Counted from the stretch's first letter, positions 1 to 8,425 are shown. The stretch is 64,000 nt of DNA from Parabacteroides hominis (GCF_014287585.1 NZ_JACOOJ010000008.1:62001-126000), one strand, 5' to 3'. A program made the numbers and translations. Notes: generated from the sequence alone by a model not told the origin.

Positions 1-488
1 TCGGTATGGATGCGGTAGTTGATTTTAGACAGTTCACGTTTGGCAGTCCAACCGAGTTGTGCTTGCTCCTTTTCTTTCAGATGTTGAAATTCTTCAATTA
101 AATAGAGTTTGAACGGAACACTGATTGCCGTACCAAACTCAAACGCAATATCTTTATAAGCATACGTTCCTCCATAACGTCCTTTCCTAACAACAAGGCC
201 GATGGCATTAGTCCTTTCAATCCATTCCGACGCACTCAATACAAAGCTCGGCAACCCTGCCTGCATTTTAAAGTGGTCGAATTCGACCACTTTAAAATTA
301 GGATTATGAATCATTTCCCACGTACCGAGAAACTCAATCGTATATCGGTTACGCATCCAATTCTTGATAATATCGGCAGCGCGGCTTTCACTATTCTTCG
401 CATTTGCCATGTCTGTAAGCGAGATGTAGTCATTATCATTATATGCAACAACAGTAATCTCCGTATCCTGTACCGTAATTTTTGCCAT
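1..488 (-). CDS. KilA-N domain protein, C-terminus beyond the window
   Basis: The reverse strand reads open from an ATG at 488 to the window edge (162 codons), starting MAKITVQDTEITVVAYND. The next stretch, with YISLTDMANAK, IIKNWMRNRYTIEFLG, WIERTNAIGLVVRKGRYGG and AYKDIAFEFG, matches the KilA-N DNA-binding fold as it occurs in Bacteroidetes proteins of about 270 residues. KilA-N proteins are typical of phages and mobile elements and probably bind DNA; the target cannot be told. The C-terminal part lies outside the window. Residues KVVEFDHFK are encoded by a perfect 34-bp palindrome (265-298). No neighbouring phage genes are visible, so it may be a lone accessory gene or the edge of an element to the left. 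Confidence 0.85.
   Translation of the reverse strand, partial: MAKITVQDTEITVVAYNDNDYISLTDMANAKNSESRAADIIKNWMRNRYTIEFLGTWEMIHNPNFKVVEFDHFKMQAGLPSFVLSASEWIERTNAIGLVVRKGRYGGTYAYKDIAFEFGTAISVPFKLYLIEEFQHLKEKEQAQLGWTAKRELSKINYRIHT
265..298. repeat. perfect 34-bp palindrome inside the KilA-N gene
   Basis: Positions 265-298 read the same on both strands, centred on the GAATTC at 279-284, with arms ATTTTAAAGTGGTCGAA and its complement. The symmetry stops exactly at 264/299. It lies in frame and encodes the N-F-K-V-V-E-F-D-H-F-K segment, where similar proteins also have a charged FD-type motif. It could be a hairpin, a protein-binding operator or coincidence of codon use; nothing else in the window copies it. 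Confidence 0.8.
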
Positions 489-649
489 GTCTTATTTGGT
501 TTAATAGCTACAAAGCTATCTTAAAAACAGGAGAATACAACACTTCCACCCATCTTTTTCGGTTATTCTTCCCCAAAGGATAGTAAAGGAATAATCCCTC
601 CGTAATATTTCAGTAATAACTTTAGTCGCTCCGGAGGTTTGCCGTCCGC

Positions 650-657
650 TACATTTG
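650..657 (+). promoter_or_regulatory. -7 promoter box upstream of the GLPGLI gene
   Basis: TACATTTG fits the Bacteroidetes -7 consensus TAnnTTTG. It lies 33 bp before the ATG at 691, which argues against an upstream start at 655 because that codon overlaps the box. No clear -33 TTTG is found at the expected 19-21 bp spacing. Confidence 0.5.
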
Positions 658-690
658 CGATCAGACAAACACTCTAAAACGATTAAGGTT

Positions 691-1548
691 ATGAAACGAA
701 TCCTTTTATCCGCAGTTCTTTTACTGGCGTGCGGGGCTGCACAGGCCCAGTTCAATATCCGTGTATACAACATGAACGAAGTTCTCAAGGCGAAACCCAT
801 CGACAAGGTATTGTTCACCGCCCAGTACGCCCTTTCCTTCGTCGGCGACACGGCCCATGAGGACAGGCATATCGACGAAACCATGATGCTGAAGGTTGGC
901 GCTAAAAGTTCCCTGTTCTACAGCTATGCCCGTTTCCGCATGGACTCGCTTATCGAAATGGACAAAGCGACCGGAGCCTCGCAGGAAATCATCAATGAAC
1001 ACATGAAACAAGGCAACAGCCAGGTGAACTACCAGATATACAAAAACTACCCCGAAGGCAAACTGACACAACTCGAACCCATCGCCGCCAGCAATTTCCG
1101 TTCGGAAGAAAAGACAGAACTTCCCGTCTGGGAACTGCACCCCGACACGGCAACCCTCCTCGCCTACACCTGCTACAAAGCGACCTGCCGGTTCCGGGGA
1201 CGGGACTACGAAGCCTGGTACACCCCGGAAATCCCCCGCAGCGAAGGCCCCTGGAAACTGCAAGGACTGCCCGGCCTGATCCTGAAAGCCTCTGACAACC
1301 GGCAGCACTACACGTTCGTCTGCACCGGCATCGAGAAAGCCCGCAAAGAGGAAGCCATCCTGTTCGCCGGAAGCGAGTACGAACCGATCTCCCGCAAAGA
1401 CCTGCTCCGGGTACACGAACGCTTCGCCGCCGACCCGATCGGCTACCTGAAAGAAACCTCCCCCGGCATGCAAGTCATCGTCAAAGGAGAGGACGGACAA
1501 CCGATACACCCGAAGAACACGCCTTACAACCCGATAGAAAAAGAGTAA
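691..1548 (+). CDS. GLPGLI family exported protein
   Basis: A 285-residue protein with a Sec signal peptide (MKRILLSAVLLLACGAAQA, then QF). The family-defining GLPGLI motif is at about residues 192-197 inside GPWKLQGLPGLILKASD, preceded by YEAWYTPEIP. The motif defines a Bacteroidetes family of exported proteins of unknown function (TIGR01200). The start was taken at 691 because the signal peptide begins there and an in-frame codon at 655 overlaps the promoter box. The next gene, an outer-membrane barrel, starts 19 bp later, and such pairs recur in Bacteroidetes, so the two proteins probably act together at the outer membrane. The substrate is unknown. Confidence 0.9.
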   Translation: MKRILLSAVLLLACGAAQAQFNIRVYNMNEVLKAKPIDKVLFTAQYALSFVGDTAHEDRHIDETMMLKVGAKSSLFYSYARFRMDSLIEMDKATGASQEIINEHMKQGNSQVNYQIYKNYPEGKLTQLEPIAASNFRSEEKTELPVWELHPDTATLLAYTCYKATCRFRGRDYEAWYTPEIPRSEGPWKLQGLPGLILKASDNRQHYTFVCTGIEKARKEEAILFAGSEYEPISRKDLLRVHERFAADPIGYLKETSPGMQVIVKGEDGQPIHPKNTPYNPIEKE

Positions 1549-1567
1549 CAGAAACAAGTACAAAACG

Positions 1568-4060
1568 ATGAAGAGCCTCCTGTATATACTCATTCTCCTG
1601 CTCACTGCCTGTAGCCTGTCTGCCCAACAAACCATCAAAGGGATTGTGACCGATGCCGAAAACGGCCAGCCGGTAGACGCCGCAACCGTGCAGATACGCA
1701 AAGCCGGACGGCAGGTCCCGCTGACCTACACCCTGACAAAGGCCGACGGCACATTCACCCTCCCACTCCGCCAGGCAGACGATTCGCTGTTCGTCCACGT
1801 CTCGCTGTTAGGATATAAAGCGATCCGGCAAAAGATCACCGCCGGGGCAACGCTCCGTATCCGCCTCGAACCGGAAGTTTTCACGCTGAAAGAGGTCGAG
1901 ATACGTCCGGGACGCGTCTACGGGCGGCAGGACACGATCAACTACGACGTGTCGCAATTCATCAGCCCGAAAGACGAGGCGATCAAAGACGTGCTGAAGA
2001 AACTGCCGGGCGTGGATGTGGACGACGACGGGAAAATCTCGTACAACGGGAAAAACATCAGCAAGTTCTACGTGGAAGGAATGGACCTGACCGACGGGCG
2101 GTACAACCAACTGACCAACAACCTGCAGGCCAACGCCGTCAAGAGCGTGCAGGTAATGGAAAACCACCAGCCCATCCGTGTCCTGCAAAAGAAGCTGACA
2201 ACCGAAGATATCGCCATCAACCTCAAACTGAAAGACGACTTCCGCGACCGCTGGATGGGCACGTTAGAAGGAGGCATGGGTGCTTCCCCCCTTTTGTGGG
2301 AAGGCATGGGCAATGCCATCCAGATCAGCCGTAAAAGCCAGTCCGCCTATATTTATAAAGGGAATAACCGGGGAGACGACGTGACAGACGAACAGAACGT
2401 ACTTACACAAATAGGAGCCGAAGGGAAAACAGGCCCTTCGATCCCGTCATTCCTTTCCCAGCCCTCCTTCTCCGCACCGCTGAAAAAGGAACGGTTGCTC
2501 TTTAACAACGTGCATTCTCTTTCCGGCAACCGGGTGTACAAGCTGAACGAAACGACACAATTACGCCTCAACGCCAACTACCTGCATGATCTCACGCAAC
2601 AGGAAAGAGGGAGTGTCACCAATTATTACCAGGCAGGAGATACGGCTACCTTGGCGGAACAAAGCAGCACACACATCCGCACCGACCGGGCGGATGTCGC
2701 GATGAGCCTGGAAAACAACGCCGAAAGCCATTACCTGACAAACGACTTCAACCTTTCCGGCAACTGGGAAAGAGGCACGTCCCGCATCTCCGGCGCCTCA
2801 TCGGTCAACCAGCGCATCCAGACCCCGGACATGGGCGTACGCAACTACCTGCAAAACATCTGGACACGGGACAAATACACGCTCGAACTCCGTTCCCTGC
2901 TCCGCTATCACAATCTGCCGGCACGCATCCTGATAGACAGGGACAAGCAGGCGTTAAACTTGCAACAGCTATACCTGGACCATTCCCTCGCTTTCCTGCG
3001 CAAGAAGGGGAGCCTGACCCGGCAATATACGGCCGGCATAACGGGCGATCTCAATTCGATCCGGAACGGGACAAGCCTGTATTTCAAACCGAACTACCAG
3101 TGTAACCTGTACAAATGGAATCTGGCTTTCAATCTTCCGCTCGTATGGACCACCTTCCCGGCAGCCGGCTTTTCCCGCTTGGCGGTCAACCCGTTCCTGT
3201 ACATCAATTATAAGTTCAATTATGCCTGGCGTTTCTCCTTCCACGCCAACTATCACGAAAACTACGGAAACATCACCGACTTGTACCCGGATGCCTACCG
3301 CACGGACTACCGCAATTACCGAATGAACAACGGAATCATGCCGGTGAACCGCACGCATAGCTATTCGCTGTACGGAGAATACAAAAATACGGTGCGCGAA
3401 TTCTTCGCCACCCTGTCGCTCAACCATAACCGGGGATGCTCAGACCGCATCTTCGAACAGCAAATACGGGACGGGCAAGTCACCCTTGTCTCCCACCGCC
3501 TCTCCAACCATTCTTCCGGATGGACCGCGAAGGGGACACTCTCCAAAGGCTTTTACGATTACGGGCTGAAGACTTCGCTCACTTATCTTCTTGGCCGCAG
3601 CGAGGCGGAACAGTTGAGTGCCGGCGAACGGTTGCCTTACCGATACGATTTCATGCAATACGAACCGAAGATCACCTGGACACCTGCCCGCAGCTTCTCC
3701 GCCAGCTACCAGGCCACCATCCATCTCGGAAGATCGAAGATCGGAACCGGCACACGCCTCGATCCGCTCCTGGACGTCGTCCAGAAGCTCCAGCTCTCCT
3801 ACGAACTTTTCCCCGTAGAAATCAATCTATCGGCAGACCATTACCACAACGACGTCAGCCGTGACAAGGCGGTCAACACTTTCTTCGCCGACCTTTCCTT
3901 CCGGTGGAAAACGGGGAGTTGGCAATTTGTAGCCGAAGCCACCAACCTGTTCAATAAGAAACAGTACAGCTACACGCAGTATTCCGCCACGGAAAGCTAT
4001 ACCTCCTGGATCGATATCCGCCCGCGGGAATTTATGGCTTCGGCACGGTACAAGTTCTGA
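1568..4060 (+). CDS. TonB-dependent-receptor-like outer membrane beta-barrel protein
   Basis: An 830-residue protein with an N-terminal signal (MKSLLYILILLLTACSLSAQ). A carboxypeptidase-regulatory-like domain follows (about 22-105, with GIVTDAENGQPVDAATVQI), then a plug-like region (about 110-220, with VLKKLPGVDVDDDGKISYNG), then a long barrel ending in the aromatic ARYKF expected of an outer-membrane barrel. LTAC in the signal resembles a lipobox, but barrel proteins are normally cut by signal peptidase I, here probably after SAQ. It lacks the long plug and SusC signatures, so it belongs to the shorter outer-membrane-protein family that accompanies GLPGLI proteins. It follows the GLPGLI gene by 19 bp and is probably in its operon. 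The ligand is unknown. Confidence 0.85.
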   Translation: MKSLLYILILLLTACSLSAQQTIKGIVTDAENGQPVDAATVQIRKAGRQVPLTYTLTKADGTFTLPLRQADDSLFVHVSLLGYKAIRQKITAGATLRIRLEPEVFTLKEVEIRPGRVYGRQDTINYDVSQFISPKDEAIKDVLKKLPGVDVDDDGKISYNGKNISKFYVEGMDLTDGRYNQLTNNLQANAVKSVQVMENHQPIRVLQKKLTTEDIAINLKLKDDFRDRWMGTLEGGMGASPLLWEGMGNAIQISRKSQSAYIYKGNNRGDDVTDEQNVLTQIGAEGKTGPSIPSFLSQPSFSAPLKKERLLFNNVHSLSGNRVYKLNETTQLRLNANYLHDLTQQERGSVTNYYQAGDTATLAEQSSTHIRTDRADVAMSLENNAESHYLTNDFNLSGNWERGTSRISGASSVNQRIQTPDMGVRNYLQNIWTRDKYTLELRSLLRYHNLPARILIDRDKQALNLQQLYLDHSLAFLRKKGSLTRQYTAGITGDLNSIRNGTSLYFKPNYQCNLYKWNLAFNLPLVWTTFPAAGFSRLAVNPFLYINYKFNYAWRFSFHANYHENYGNITDLYPDAYRTDYRNYRMNNGIMPVNRTHSYSLYGEYKNTVREFFATLSLNHNRGCSDRIFEQQIRDGQVTLVSHRLSNHSSGWTAKGTLSKGFYDYGLKTSLTYLLGRSEAEQLSAGERLPYRYDFMQYEPKITWTPARSFSASYQATIHLGRSKIGTGTRLDPLLDVVQKLQLSYELFPVEINLSADHYHNDVSRDKAVNTFFADLSFRWKTGSWQFVAEATNLFNKKQYSYTQYSATESYTSWIDIRPREFMASARYKF

Positions 4061-4070
4061 ATACTTATAT

Positions 4071-4078
4071 TATATTTG
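4071..4078 (+). promoter_or_regulatory. -7 promoter box of the MutS-like gene
   Basis: TATATTTG matches TAnnTTTG and lies 28 bp before the ATG at 4106, in the short gap after the barrel gene. This suggests that the MutS-like gene has its own promoter. A -33 element is not obvious. Confidence 0.5.
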
Positions 4079-4105
4079 CAACTATTACAGAGATAATTAC
4101 GGCCA

Positions 4106-5707
4106 ATGAAACGAAAAGCGAACAACTACACAGGAGAAATAAAGCCGGGGGACTTCAACCTGACGGATATCTCTGCTTACTTCCTCCACACGAAAAAGAA
4201 GGGAGGGGATAACCTGTTGTCCGGCCAGACTTACTCGGATTTGGGAGTGGAAGAGTTGTTTACTTTTGCGGATAGGACGACATCGGGGATCGGGCAACAA
4301 TACCTGTATCATACGCTAAGAACCATCCCCCTGACAAAAGGGGAGATCGGGAAGAACGAAGATGTTATCAATCATCTGAAAACAGACGCAAACTTCCGGG
4401 GCAGGCTGGCGAAGGCTTTGTTCCGCCTGCGGGATACGGAGGTTTATAGCATCGTACGGTTGATGGCAGACGAACATCCGGTAGCATCCGGAAAGACTAC
4501 GATCGCCTTTACAATCCTGAAGTTTCTGCCGGCCTTGTTCCTGCTTCTTTATCTGTTTGCACATATAACGGCCTGCGGAATGCTTTTCCTGGTCGCTATT
4601 ATTCTGAATGCTGTTATCCATTACGCATTCAAACCCAAGAGTCTCGATTACATACATTCCGTACCCCAACTGATCAAACTCCTGGGGATAGCAGAAGAGT
4701 TGTGCAAATATCCGGAGTTAGGCAAGCTGACGAAAGAGATTCCGGATGCGTTGGCAACACTCAGGCCGATCCGGAAAACCGCTTTATTCCTTCGGATGGA
4801 GAGTAAACTACAAAGCGACATGGCTGTCTTTGTCTGGTTCTGTACCGAACTGGCTCATATTTTCTTTCTCACAGAACCGCTTTCTTTTCTGCAATCCGTA
4901 TCTATTCTGAGGAATAAAAACCGGGAGATTGAAACCGTGTACCGGTTTGTCGGACTGGCGGACTGCCTGTTATCCGTCTACTACTTGCGGGAAGAGCTGC
5001 CTTATTACTGCTTGCCGGAAAAAGCGGACAATGGGTACAGACTGGAGGGTGAAGAGATATATCATCCTCTGATAGAGGACTGTGTGTCTAATTCCGTTAT
5101 TATAAAAGAGAAGTCTGTGCTGCTGAATGGTTCGAACATGTCCGGTAAAACAACTTTTATCCGTATAATCGGGATTAATGTCTTACTGGCGCAAACGCTT
5201 CACACTGCCTTTGCCCGGACATTCGCACTGTCCGCCCCCATAAAGATCTATTCCGCCCTGATGCTCGCCGACGACCTGTCGGAAGGAAAAAGTTTCTATA
5301 TGAAAGAGGTCGATACGATCAAAGAGATGATCAGCCGGAGTCAGGAAGGAACAGCCAACCTCTTCCTGTTCGACGAGATATTCAAAGGGACGAACACCAC
5401 CGAACGTATTGCTGTCGCCAAAGCCGTCTTATCATACCTGAATACTACGGATAACATAATCGTCGCCTCCACACATGACGCGGAACTGGCAACATTGCTC
5501 GACACAGAATACGACCTATACCATTTCAGCGAAGTTATCCAAGATGAAACCTTCTCTTTCGACTACAAACTGAAGAGCGGTCCCCTTTACCAACGCAACG
5601 CCATCCGTTTATTGGAGATCAACGGTTTTCCGCCAACTGTCATCCGGGATGCTTACCGGACGATCGAAAAAATCAGTTATCCACCAACATCAACCCAACC
5701 CCTCTGA
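4106..5707 (+). CDS. membrane-anchored MutS-like ATPase
   Basis: A 533-residue protein. Its C-terminal third is a MutS domain V ATPase: Walker A NGSNMSGKTTFIR at about residue 342, Walker B LFLFDEIFKGTNTTER at about 419 and the ASTHDAELA switch at about 455. The N-terminal mismatch-recognition domain of true MutS is absent. In its place is a divergent core (domain III-like) with two adjacent hydrophobic segments at about residues 138-175. It is one of the small MutS-related proteins common in Bacteroidetes; mismatch repair is not implied, and its job is unknown. It overlaps the convergent response regulator gene by 35 bp at the 3' end. Confidence 0.85.
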   Translation: MKRKANNYTGEIKPGDFNLTDISAYFLHTKKKGGDNLLSGQTYSDLGVEELFTFADRTTSGIGQQYLYHTLRTIPLTKGEIGKNEDVINHLKTDANFRGRLAKALFRLRDTEVYSIVRLMADEHPVASGKTTIAFTILKFLPALFLLLYLFAHITACGMLFLVAIILNAVIHYAFKPKSLDYIHSVPQLIKLLGIAEELCKYPELGKLTKEIPDALATLRPIRKTALFLRMESKLQSDMAVFVWFCTELAHIFFLTEPLSFLQSVSILRNKNREIETVYRFVGLADCLLSVYYLREELPYYCLPEKADNGYRLEGEEIYHPLIEDCVSNSVIIKEKSVLLNGSNMSGKTTFIRIIGINVLLAQTLHTAFARTFALSAPIKIYSALMLADDLSEGKSFYMKEVDTIKEMISRSQEGTANLFLFDEIFKGTNTTERIAVAKAVLSYLNTTDNIIVASTHDAELATLLDTEYDLYHFSEVIQDETFSFDYKLKSGPLYQRNAIRLLEINGFPPTVIRDAYRTIEKISYPPTSTQPL

Positions 5708-6368
5708 CTGTCTGGATTTCGACAGAAGGATCATTTGTAAAGAGTTTGCGTAACTTCGAAACAAAAACATCCAGGCTGCGAGAAGCAAAATAATCATCCT
5801 CAGTCTCCCAAAAACGGCTTAGTATCGCTTCACGCCGGATCACTTCCCCTTTATTCTCACAGAGAAGTTCCAAAATGCCGGCTTCCCGCGGAGTCAATGT
5901 TTTCTTCTTCTCATCGGCGCTTTTCAGTAGACAATGCTCTGCATCCAACTGATAGCAGCCAATCGTATATATACGGGATTGATTCTTGGAACGCGCCCCT
6001 TCTTTCATACTCAACAGTCCACGGATATGCGCATCCATTTCTTCCGCGATAAAAGGCTTTTTGATATAATTATTGGCTCCGATCTGATATCCCTCTATCA
6101 CATCTTTCGGGGTGACATGGCCGGAAGCGAATAAAAGAGGCGTATCGCCGTCTATCTCCCGTATTCTGGAAACCATCTCCCTTCCATCCATTACAGGCAT
6201 CTCTATATCGGTCACGATAATGTCCGGATGATGCTCTTTCCAGGCATCCAGCCCTTCTTTTCCATTGTTAGCAATGATCACTTCATAGCCTCCGATCAAA
6301 TCTTCAAGAGATGATTTCACCATGTAGCACAGGCTGGCATCATCTTCTACCAATAACAGCTTAATCAT
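5673..6368 (-). CDS. OmpR-family response regulator
   Basis: A 231-residue two-domain regulator. The receiver domain (1-120) has the acidic pocket VEDD, phospho-acceptor Asp54 in IVTDIEMP and Lys104 in YIKKPF. The C-terminal winged helix (about 135-228) has the LTPREAGILELLCENKGEVIR region, RSLDVFVSKLRKLF and the wing TVRGVGLML. The upstream kinase gene overlaps it by 4 bp (ATGA type), so the two are translationally coupled and form a pair. It resembles the RprY type of Bacteroides regulators but is not close enough to name. Its 3' end overlaps that of the convergent MutS-like gene by 35 bp. Confidence 0.93.
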   Translation of the reverse strand: MIKLLLVEDDASLCYMVKSSLEDLIGGYEVIIANNGKEGLDAWKEHHPDIIVTDIEMPVMDGREMVSRIREIDGDTPLLFASGHVTPKDVIEGYQIGANNYIKKPFIAEEMDAHIRGLLSMKEGARSKNQSRIYTIGCYQLDAEHCLLKSADEKKKTLTPREAGILELLCENKGEVIRREAILSRFWETEDDYFASRSLDVFVSKLRKLFTNDPSVEIQTVRGVGLMLVDN

Positions 6369-7690
6369 AATGTCTCAATTGTTTGGATTAGTATAGGTAA
6401 ATAAATCGTAAACTCGCTGGATTGACCTTCGATACTGAACACACGGACTTCCCCGCCATGCGCTTCGGCCACCCGGTAGACATAGTTCAGCCCCAGGCCG
6501 AAACCGGCAGCTCCCCCCTTACGGTTCCGGTCGATAGCTGCCGCCCGCTCGAACTTCTCGAAAATCTTTTTCTGATCTTGGTGCGAGATACCGAATCCGT
6601 TATCTTTCACCCTGATCCATGTATAAGTATCATCCGAACCGACCGAAATATCGATCCGGACGGAATCTCCGGAATATTTGATGGCATTGTCGATCAGGTT
6701 GCTGATCGCTTCTTTCAGAAACTCTTCATCACCATATACCAGTTCCTGCCGTATATCGGTAGAAAACAGAGTCTCCTTACCCGCTTTCACCGAAAACTTC
6801 TCTATCAAATCATTGATAACCGGGGCAATCCGAAACTTCTTATTATCAAGCCTCAACTTCCCACTTTCCATCTTTGACAGAGTCAACACCTTATTTGTCA
6901 AAGCCAACAAATGAGCGACTTCATCCTCCACAATCTGAAAACTTTTTTCCCGTTTTTCCCCGGTCTGTTTATTACTATACAAAAGACGGAGTCCCAACTG
7001 AATCGAACTAAGAGGAGTCTTCATATCATGAACCATTGCATACGAAAAATCTTCCCGTAGCTTGGCGATTTTGTTTTGAAAAAAGATTACCTTGATCTGA
7101 TAGACGATACAGGCAGCAACAAATACCATTATAAGGGCTGTGGCGATCAATATCAGCCCCATTCGTTCGAAGATTGTCACATAGGGATTCAATATTACAG
7201 CTTGGATGCCTTCGGAGCCGTCTTCCCGGATTGGGATAATCTCTGTTTTTATTGCACCCAAAGAAGAGACTCCAGAAGCTCCGGCAGATTGAATTACAGA
7301 CTGATCCTTCATATTTATATGATTCAGAACTATATCTGTTTGTATATGCTGTTCTTTTAATTTAGAGGTATAAATACTATCTAATTGGGACATATCAATA
7401 GGGAAACCCCATTGGATCAAAGATTCATGCAAAGGGACAATCATTTTCGTTAGATTTCCTGCGTCTTCTATGGGACCAGATAATATTTCTCTCGGCTGAT
7501 CAGCATCTGGCATGCTCTCTACTCTATATATTACCTCTAATTCTGCAGAAACCCAGAGTTGCTCTTCTGCTTTCTCCTTGATATCATTCCACAAAAGCAT
7601 ATACATATTATATAACCATATTATCTGCAACGATAATATCGCTAATAAGCCTAATGCCGTAATAAATTTTACTATATATACCCTTTTCAT
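6365..7690 (-). CDS. membrane sensor histidine kinase
   Basis: A 441-residue kinase. The first membrane helix is about residues 7-30, followed by an extracytoplasmic sensor of about 155 residues without a recognisable fold, and a second helix at about 190-215 (LILIATALIMVFVAACIVY). HisKA has the phospho-His in MVHDMKTPLSSIQ. The ATPase domain has the N box NLIDNAIKYS, G1 DNGFGIS, F box KIFEKFER and G2 GFGLGLNYV. The ORF extends further upstream, but the reading begins in a structured region. The start at 7690 fits the membrane helix, and a TATATTTG box at 7711-7704 would give a nearly leaderless transcript. It is paired with the response regulator it overlaps. Confidence 0.92.
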   Translation of the reverse strand: MKRVYIVKFITALGLLAILSLQIIWLYNMYMLLWNDIKEKAEEQLWVSAELEVIYRVESMPDADQPREILSGPIEDAGNLTKMIVPLHESLIQWGFPIDMSQLDSIYTSKLKEQHIQTDIVLNHINMKDQSVIQSAGASGVSSLGAIKTEIIPIREDGSEGIQAVILNPYVTIFERMGLILIATALIMVFVAACIVYQIKVIFFQNKIAKLREDFSYAMVHDMKTPLSSIQLGLRLLYSNKQTGEKREKSFQIVEDEVAHLLALTNKVLTLSKMESGKLRLDNKKFRIAPVINDLIEKFSVKAGKETLFSTDIRQELVYGDEEFLKEAISNLIDNAIKYSGDSVRIDISVGSDDTYTWIRVKDNGFGISHQDQKKIFEKFERAAAIDRNRKGGAAGFGLGLNYVYRVAEAHGGEVRVFSIEGQSSEFTIYLPILIQTIETL

Positions 7691-7703
7691 GATATTCATG
7701 CCA

Positions 7704-7711
7704 CAAATATA
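7704..7711 (-). promoter_or_regulatory. -7 promoter box of the histidine kinase operon
   Basis: The reverse strand reads TATATTTG, matching TAnnTTTG. It sits only about 14 bp from the ATG at 7690, so the transcript would have almost no leader. The alternative is that the promoter lies further upstream, beyond the candidate hairpins at 7760-7846. Confidence 0.4.
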
Positions 7712-7759
7712 TAACATTTCGATAATATTAGATAACCTTTTGAAAGAACAAGTCACAAT

Positions 7760-7846
7760 CAAGAATTCCGATCCAGGAGGCTGCATTCCTCCCGAACCGA
7801 ATACTTGCTCTTGCTGTCCAAGCAACCCAAGCCCACTGGATGGGTT
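7760..7846 (-). ncRNA. candidate structured RNA upstream of the kinase gene
   Basis: On the reverse strand, 7807-7760 can fold into a roughly 20-bp stem (CAAGUAUUCGGUUCGGGAGG with its partner) with one bulge, one U-U mismatch and several G-U pairs around a 7-nt loop AAUGCAG. The G-U pairs work only if the reverse strand is the RNA. A second small hairpin, AACCCA/UGGGUU, lies at 7846-7824. The stretch is more GC-rich than its flanks. It could be a small RNA or the leader of the kinase mRNA. It does not match the SRP RNA core that I know. This is inference from folding by eye. Confidence 0.3.
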
Positions 7847-8088
7847 GAAAAAATTGGCACACATCCACTAAAATTTGGTAGAATCAATAATTATGTCTAA
7901 TTTTAAATTTATAGAATGACGTAAACAAAATATTAGCATCTTTATCAAATTGGTTAGAAGCTCATCCTCGCATTATAACACTGTTAGCAATAATAGTAAG
8001 TATTAGAGGCACATATCTTTTTGGAAAAAAAATTGGAGCTTTTATATATTATATACAGATGAACTATTTTAATTGAATCACAAAGGAG

Positions 8089-8184
8089 GGTATGTCAAAA
8101 CTGCCTGTATAAATATCTGATTAATAGGTGCTGTCCTTTTGCGGCCCCGCGTCAAGCGCGGGGACAAGTACATTTTGACATACC
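8089..8184. mobile_element. 96-bp MITE-like element with 12-bp terminal inverted repeats
   Basis: The element is bounded by perfect 12-bp inverted repeats GGTATGTCAAAA (8089-8100) and TTTTGACATACC (8173-8184). Inside is a GC-rich hairpin CCCCGCG-TCAAG-CGCGGGG (8145-8163) that stands out from the AT-rich surroundings. It is too short to encode a transposase. A related hairpin with the same TCAAG loop core and a nearby TGTCAAAA lies at 27774-27815. The structure fits a non-autonomous miniature element or a REP-like repeat. Target-site duplications are not clear. Confidence 0.55.
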
Positions 8185-8314
8185 ACCTTTTAATCAGCCA
8201 CCAATAATCTCTGTTTGCTGTCAATCTGATTTGTTTTGAACGTTTTTTCTGACAGATAAATTCATATTTTCCCTCTTTTAGGCTTAAATACCTCTTATAT
8301 CCATGCCTTTCCCC

Positions 8315-8425
8315 AAAAATCATCTAAATGATTTTTCAAATGATCTGAATAGTTTGGCAAAACCATTTGGATGTTTCGGACAAACCATACGGATGAATCC
8401 GGAAAATCATTCAGATGATTTTCCC
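8315..8425. repeat. array A: five dyad units alternating 23 and 21 bp
   Basis: Five consecutive degenerate units at 8315-8337, 8338-8358, 8359-8381, 8382-8402 and 8403-8425 alternate 23, 21, 23, 21 and 23 bp. Each is centred on a dyad of the type AAAxCATnnnnATGxTTT. Units 1 and 5 are nearly the same (ATCATCTAAATGAT and ATCATTCAGATGAT). There are no unique spacers, so it is not CRISPR. The same architecture with other sequences occurs at four further places in the window. Confidence 0.75.

Noticed and set aside
721..1701. 326-codon reverse frame opposite the GLPGLI gene
   Set aside because: Antisense to a gene with a signal peptide and family motif; no motif of its own.
5673..5707. 35-bp overlap of convergent genes as a sign of frameshift
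   Set aside because: Both proteins end with family-typical C-termini, so it is a simple tail-to-tail overlap.
7760..7846. SRP (4.5S) RNA
   Set aside because: GGAGGAAUGCAGCC looks faintly like the SRP loop, but the conserved GGUCAGG..GGAAGGAAGCAGCC core is not there.
8078..8323. 81-codon reverse frame starting MIFGERHGYKRY
   Set aside because: It starts in dyad array A and ends in the MITE-like element; only the middle looks protein-like. It could be a decayed gene end but cannot be supported.
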